From the NCBI GenBank assembly GCA_027034115.1, contig JALVJB010000024.1, forward strand, positions 1-16,972: 16,972 nt of DNA, in the 5' to 3' direction. A program made the translations under genes and the position numbers. Shown piece by piece: positions 13,486 to 16,972 of this stretch (the first letter of the stretch is position 1; each line of letters starts with the position of its first letter). This stretch comes from Acidilobaceae archaeon (GTDB lineage Archaea; Thermoproteota; Thermoprotei_A; Sulfolobales; Acidilobaceae). The notes beneath the pieces are model-generated. The model ran no database searches. It saw only the letters and a program-made list of their open reading frames with translations, and was not told the origin of the DNA.

Positions 13486-15138
13486 ATGCTACCCAGGGCT
13501 GCGTCGAAATTCGTAGAAGCATGGTACGCTCTAGGCCACGTCAAGGATGACAGCGTAGTAGCTATAAGCGGGTTCAACATGCCCCTCACCCCCGAGTACC
13601 TCATACAAGGCCTCTACCAGCTCTACAGGACCAGCGGCCACCCCAAGAACCTGTTCATTATAAGTGACACGTTCCCAGGCACCCCGGGTAGGGGGCTGGA
13701 CTGGGTTGCGGAGCGCTTGTACAAGGAGGAGGGTGAGAGTCAAGAGTTCATCAGGGGCATGCTGGTAGCCTACTATGGCTGGAGTAAGTGGCTCCAGAAG
13801 ATGGCGCAGGAGAACCTTTTCGAAGCGTATACCTGGCCGATATGTGTCCTCGCCTCATGGTTCCGCGATGTAGCGTCGGGTAAGCCTGGAACCCTTTCCA
13901 GGGTCGGCTTGGGAACATTCCTAGATCCCAGGCAGGATGGTGGCGCCCTTAACGATTTAGCGAAGGAGAAGCGGACTGTGAAGGTTGACCTAGTCGAGAT
14001 AGACGGTGAAGAGTTCCTCCTCTACCGTGCACCCCTACCGGAAGTGGCGATAATCAGGGGTAGCAGGGCTGACGAACTAGGCAATATTAGCCTAGACGAG
14101 GAAGGGATCATAGGCCCCATACTACAGATAGCCCAGTCTGCGAAGTCGAAGGGCAGGAGGGGGCTGGTGATAGCCCAGATCCTCTACCCTGTGCGTAGCG
14201 GCACGATAGAGCCGAAGAAGGTGGTCATACCCGGGCCGCTAGTCGACTACATAATAAAGGCTCCACCCTCTAAGCACTGGCAGAGTGCTACCATACAATA
14301 TGATCCAAGAATCAGCGGCCAGGTCAGCGTTCCCACGGAGTACCTTGACATCAAGCCGGAGCCCCTCACCACGAAGAAGCTGATAGCAAGAAGGGTACTC
14401 CTCGAAATGGTTAGGAGAGTCGTGGAGAAGGGGAGCTATATCGTTATTAACCTGGGAGTAGGTATACCAAGCATCGTCAGCACCCTGATAGTGGAAGAGG
14501 GGCTCCAAGACTACATTATACCGACAGTAGAGTCGGGTCCATGGGGAGGCTTGGCACTCCAAGGAGCAGACTTCGGCGTAGCACTCTCTCCGAAGGCGAT
14601 AATCCCGCTGAGCGAGCAGTTCGTCTTCTACGAGGGCGGAATCATAGATGCGGCAAGCCTGGGGTTCCTCCAGGTAGACAAGGAGGGCAAGGTAAACGCG
14701 AGCATACTCCCTGGAAGGCTCACCGGCCCCGGAGGATTCCCCTGTATAAGCACAGGAGCGCCTAGACTCTACTTCGCCGGCCGCTTCACCGCTGGTAAAC
14801 AAGATATTAGGGTAGAGGAGGACGGGTTGAAGATCGTGAAGGATGGAGACATACCGAAGTTCGTAGAGAACCTCTACAAGATCCTATACTGTCCTTGCAA
14901 CGCTGTTGAAGAGGGGAGGGAGCACCTCTACATAACAGAAAGAGCCGTCTTCAAGCTGACTAGTGAAGGCTTAGAACTCTACGAGATAGCCCCAGGAGTA
15001 GACTTAGAGAAGGACATACTAGCTAAGATGGAATTCAAACCGGTAGTCTCAAAGAAGCTAGAGGTCATGGACAAGAGACTCTTTAAGAAGACCAGGATGG
15101 GTCTAAGAGAGGAGCTATTGGAGGCTCTACGGCGCTAA
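13486..15138 (+). CDS. Family I CoA-transferase (acetate/propionate CoA-transferase type)
   Basis: Moves CoA between short-chain acyl-CoA and free acids through a glutamyl-CoA thioester. The chain is 550 residues from the ATG at 13486 and combines the alpha and beta halves in one polypeptide, as in YdiF and propionate CoA-transferase. The N-terminal half has SGFNMPLTPEYL, SDTFPGTPGRG and GLGTFLDPRQDGG. The C-terminal half has INLGVGIPS and the catalytic VESGPWGG, with Glu about residue 349. GGGTG nine bases upstream supports this ATG over the GTG at 13474, which overlaps that ribosome site. It may serve organic-acid fermentation; threonine dehydratase downstream on the opposite strand yields 2-oxobutyrate, a propionyl-CoA precursor, so a propionate link is an inference. 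Its stop codon overlaps that of the convergent dehydratase gene. Confidence 0.92.
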   Translation: MLPRAASKFVEAWYALGHVKDDSVVAISGFNMPLTPEYLIQGLYQLYRTSGHPKNLFIISDTFPGTPGRGLDWVAERLYKEEGESQEFIRGMLVAYYGWSKWLQKMAQENLFEAYTWPICVLASWFRDVASGKPGTLSRVGLGTFLDPRQDGGALNDLAKEKRTVKVDLVEIDGEEFLLYRAPLPEVAIIRGSRADELGNISLDEEGIIGPILQIAQSAKSKGRRGLVIAQILYPVRSGTIEPKKVVIPGPLVDYIIKAPPSKHWQSATIQYDPRISGQVSVPTEYLDIKPEPLTTKKLIARRVLLEMVRRVVEKGSYIVINLGVGIPSIVSTLIVEEGLQDYIIPTVESGPWGGLALQGADFGVALSPKAIIPLSEQFVFYEGGIIDAASLGFLQVDKEGKVNASILPGRLTGPGGFPCISTGAPRLYFAGRFTAGKQDIRVEEDGLKIVKDGDIPKFVENLYKILYCPCNAVEEGREHLYITERAVFKLTSEGLELYEIAPGVDLEKDILAKMEFKPVVSKKLEVMDKRLFKKTRMGLREELLEALRR

Positions 15139-16352
15139 AGGCTCACCCAGAACTCATACCCCCTCTCTCTAAGCTCGCGGAGAATCGCGTCAATAGCTTC
15201 CCTGCCGGGAGCCTCGAAGGTAATCGTTACCATAGCATTCCAGGCTGGCAGGTTCTCACCGGTCCTATCATGGTATATTCCGATAACGTTCCCCCTATGC
15301 TTCGCGATAATATCGAGCACGTTCCTCAACTGTCCAGGAGCGTCTGGTACGAAGCCTGTTATCCTAGCCAGTCTCCCCGCCCTTGCCAGGCCTCGAAGTA
15401 TTATTCTGTAGATGTGCGTGAGGTCGATATTCCCACCGCTAACAATGCTAATGGTCTTATCGCCCCGAACAGGAGCCTTACCATGTATTATCGCGGCGAG
15501 GCTGGCGGCGCCGGCTCCCTCAGCTAGCACCTTACCCCTCTCTAAGAGGAGATATATGGCATGGGCTATCTCGTCCTCTTCGACGGTGTACACTCCCGAG
15601 ACGGTTTCCTTTATCACTTGAAAGGTGTAGTGGCCTAGCATCTTAACCACGAGGCCGTCGGCGATAGTCGGCTTGGGTTCTACTCGTACTGGTTTGCCCT
15701 CTCTTAGGGAGATGAGAGTCTTGGGTGCAGCCGCTGGCTCGACACCGTAGACCCTGACCCCCGGCTTCTCCACGGAGAGCACCGATGCGATCCCAGAGAT
15801 TAGGCCTCCTCCCCCTATTGGTACCACTACTGAGTCAAAATCGCCGGCCTGCTCGAGTAGTTCGAGGGCTATTGTGCCTTGTCCAGCCATAACGTCTGGA
15901 TCGTCGAAGGCGTGTACCAGGTAGTAGCCCCTCTCTCGAGCTATCCTCTCGGCTACTTGGAGTGTCTCGTCGAAAACCCTCCCGGCTAGGACTATTTCTG
16001 CCCCATAGCTCCTGGTAGCTTCTATCTTGGAAATGCTCGCTGTTTCCGGCATTACGATAACGGCTTTCAACCCGAAGATCTTGGCCGCATAGGCCACGCC
16101 TTGAGCGTGGTTACCCGCGCTGGCGGCTACTACGCCTTTGTAGTCATCCTTGATCTTGTAGACCTTGTAGAGTGCGCCCCTCGCCTTGAACGCCCCCGTC
16201 TTCTGGAGGTTCTCGTACTTCAGGTAGACTCTGGCATTGCTCATCCTGGAGAATGTCGCGGACTCTTCCAGGGGCGTGACGTGGATATACTCGCTTATTA
16301 CCTCTCTAGCCTCCTTCGCCCTCCTCGCGATCTCCCGGACTAGTTCGCTCAT
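15135..16352 (-). CDS. ilvA: Threonine dehydratase (threonine ammonia-lyase) with C-terminal ACT domain
   Basis: PLP enzyme deaminating threonine to 2-oxobutyrate and ammonia; entry step of isoleucine synthesis or threonine catabolism. Numbering from the ATG at 16367, the PLP lysine is Lys61 in KTGAFKARGA, SAGNHAQG (83-90) contacts the substrate, and GGGGL (185-189) binds the cofactor phosphate. Residues from about 330 to the end (LARITGFVPDAPGQL onward) look like one ACT domain, as in the shorter TdcB-with-ACT type rather than E. coli IlvA with two regulatory repeats. Two ATG codons compete. The second, at 16352, has GGAGG eight bases upstream, so I start there (405 residues). RidA precedes it by 18 bases and is surely cotranscribed. 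The stop overlaps that of the CoA-transferase. Confidence 0.93.
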   Translation of the reverse strand: MSELVREIARRAKEAREVISEYIHVTPLEESATFSRMSNARVYLKYENLQKTGAFKARGALYKVYKIKDDYKGVVAASAGNHAQGVAYAAKIFGLKAVIVMPETASISKIEATRSYGAEIVLAGRVFDETLQVAERIARERGYYLVHAFDDPDVMAGQGTIALELLEQAGDFDSVVVPIGGGGLISGIASVLSVEKPGVRVYGVEPAAAPKTLISLREGKPVRVEPKPTIADGLVVKMLGHYTFQVIKETVSGVYTVEEDEIAHAIYLLLERGKVLAEGAGAASLAAIIHGKAPVRGDKTISIVSGGNIDLTHIYRIILRGLARAGRLARITGFVPDAPGQLRNVLDIIAKHRGNVIGIYHDRTGENLPAWNAMVTITFEAPGREAIDAILRELRERGYEFWVSL

Positions 16353-16370
16353 TCCAGCGGCCTCCATATC

Positions 16371-16766
16371 CTAGCAGAGGTAGGCTATCGCTTCTACCTC
16401 CAGGTCGGCTCCCACCGGTAGGTCGGATACTTCGACTACTGCTCTCGCTGGTTTAACGCCTTTGAAATAATCGGCGTATATCTTGTTGAAATCCGAGAAC
16501 TTGCTTATATCCTTAATATACACGGTGACTTTAACTACCTGGTCCAGTGTTGCTCCAGCCGCTTCGACGATTGCTTTGAGATTCTCTAGGACTCTCCTGG
16601 CCTTAGCCTCGAAGTCTCCCTCTACTAGCTTCCCGGTAGCAGGATCGATAGGCACTTGACCAGCTATGAATAGGAAGCATCCCGCCCTGATAGCCTGGCT
16701 GTAAGGGCCTACTGGTCTGGGAGCCTTCTCTGTGAACACTGCTTCGATACCAGCTTCTGGAGGCAT
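16371..16766 (-). CDS. ridA: RidA/YjgF/UK114 family 2-iminobutanoate/2-iminopropanoate deaminase
   Basis: Small cytosolic, normally trimeric protein that hydrolyses the enamine/imine intermediates released by PLP dehydratases before they damage other PLP enzymes. The 131 residues have PVGPYSQAIRAG (18-29), IAGQVPIDPATG (34-45), VVKVTVYIKDISKF, and PARAVVEV with Arg108, corresponding to the catalytic Arg105 of E. coli RidA, ending in EVEAIAYLC. Length and motifs are standard for an active RidA. The ATG has GGTG six bases upstream. It lies immediately upstream of threonine dehydratase, the enzyme whose product it detoxifies, so context and biochemistry agree. It follows the truncated membrane-protein gene by 44 bases. 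Confidence 0.95.
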   Translation of the reverse strand: MPPEAGIEAVFTEKAPRPVGPYSQAIRAGCFLFIAGQVPIDPATGKLVEGDFEAKARRVLENLKAIVEAAGATLDQVVKVTVYIKDISKFSDFNKIYADYFKGVKPARAVVEVSDLPVGADLEVEAIAYLC

Positions 16767-16775
16767 GGTTTACAC

Positions 16776-16825
16776 CATTCATAACTCGCGGTTGCTGGTG
16801 GTTATCTGCGTCATTCATTACTCGG
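16776..16825. promoter_or_regulatory. Direct repeat in the ridA upstream region
   Basis: CATTCATAACTCG (16776-16788) and CATTCATTACTCGG (16812-16825) share 12 of 13 aligned bases and lie 36 bp apart. They sit between a TATA-like box (16824-16834) and the ridA start, where a bound protein could block transcription. The second copy overlaps the end of the preceding gene. Confidence 0.35.
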
Positions 16826-16972
16826 TTTATACCCGGCGGCGAAGCCCAGGAGTATTGCTCCTATCACGCTAACTATCATTAGTGTAGAGGCGCTAGGGGA
16901 CTCGTAGAGCGGTACCTGCTTCCGAATAGCCGCGGCGATTAGCCCGGTCGAGGTCTTGTTTAGGGGGTTGAG
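16811..16972 (-). CDS. C-terminal fragment of a membrane protein (5' part outside the window)
   Basis: A minus-strand frame is open from the window edge to a TGA at 16813-16811, giving the last 53 residues of a protein. It contains an N-K-T glycosylation sequon, a linker KQVPLYESPSAS and one hydrophobic helix (TLMIVSVIGAILLGFAAG), ending GYKPSNE. This fits a surface protein held by a single C-terminal helix, or the last helix of a larger membrane protein. The family cannot be named from this fragment. It is the gene upstream of ridA on the same strand, and the ridA TATA-like box falls within its last codons. Confidence 0.6.
   Translation of the reverse strand, partial: LNPLNKTSTGLIAAAIRKQVPLYESPSASTLMIVSVIGAILLGFAAGYKPSNE
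16824..16834 (-). promoter_or_regulatory. TATA-like box for ridA-ilvA
   Basis: GGTATAAACC on the minus strand lies about 60 bp before the ridA ATG, inside the end of the preceding gene. Spacing predicts initiation near 16804 and a leader of about 38 nt with GGTG close to the start codon. Confidence 0.45.

Noticed and set aside
14239..14802. 187-residue open frame antisense to the CoA-transferase
   Set aside because: It mirrors the codon bias of a well-supported gene, has no recognisable motif and no promoter of its own.
1..16972. CRISPR array, insertion sequence or integrated element
   Set aside because: No regularly spaced repeats, transposase or integrase motifs, or terminal inverted repeats were seen. 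The GGGWCCC copies are irregularly spaced and lie mostly within genes.

Overview
The window looks like a dense piece of a hyperthermophilic crenarchaeal chromosome. It encodes a TATA-binding protein and a tRNA-Lys with an intron at the archaeal 37/38 position. TATA-like boxes and GGTG/GGAGG ribosome sites precede several genes, and about half of the genes appear to start with TTG. The acylaminoacyl peptidase closely resembles, from memory, the Aeropyrum pernix enzyme, including its active-site numbering. I infer Desulfurococcales or a near relative; the genus cannot be fixed from the sequence.

Layout. 1-870: TBP on the plus strand, then a gap with a TATA box and a foldable segment that may be an ncRNA. 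868-1838, minus: a calcineurin-like phosphoesterase and tRNA-Lys(CUU). 1885-7433, minus: a sulfate-activation block of APS kinase (cysC), a small ribbon-helix-helix (RHH) protein, a second RHH protein with its own promoter, ATP sulfurylase (sat), an alkaline-phosphatase-superfamily phosphodiesterase and a large membrane-anchored surface protein. 7487-10491, minus: the S9 peptidase and an ALG11-like glycosyltransferase. 10595-12373, plus: a solitary DUF1156-type DNA methyltransferase. 12370-15138: a DHDPS/NAL-family aldolase (minus) and a propionate/acetate CoA-transferase (plus) diverge from a shared AT-rich element. 15135-16766, minus: threonine dehydratase and RidA. 16811-16972, minus: the C-terminal end of a membrane protein cut by the window edge.

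How the genes work together. Sat and CysC make PAPS in two steps; the two RHH proteins sit inside this block and are the obvious candidate regulators, with a TAATTA-N4-TAATTA site over the promoter of the RHH-sat unit. RidA hydrolyses the reactive enamine/imine released by threonine dehydratase. The 2-oxobutyrate formed could be oxidised to propionyl-CoA and used by the CoA-transferase, although the oxidoreductase is not in this window.

The most unusual signals are: an 86-nt nested hairpin at the predicted 5' end of the aldolase transcript; a roughly six-fold excess of the palindrome GGGWCCC, confined to 2161-12852 and reading in several codon frames; the twin RHH genes with their candidate operator; and the orphan methyltransferase. 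No mobile element, CRISPR array or complete defence island is visible. No stretch of more than 300 bases lacks a gene.
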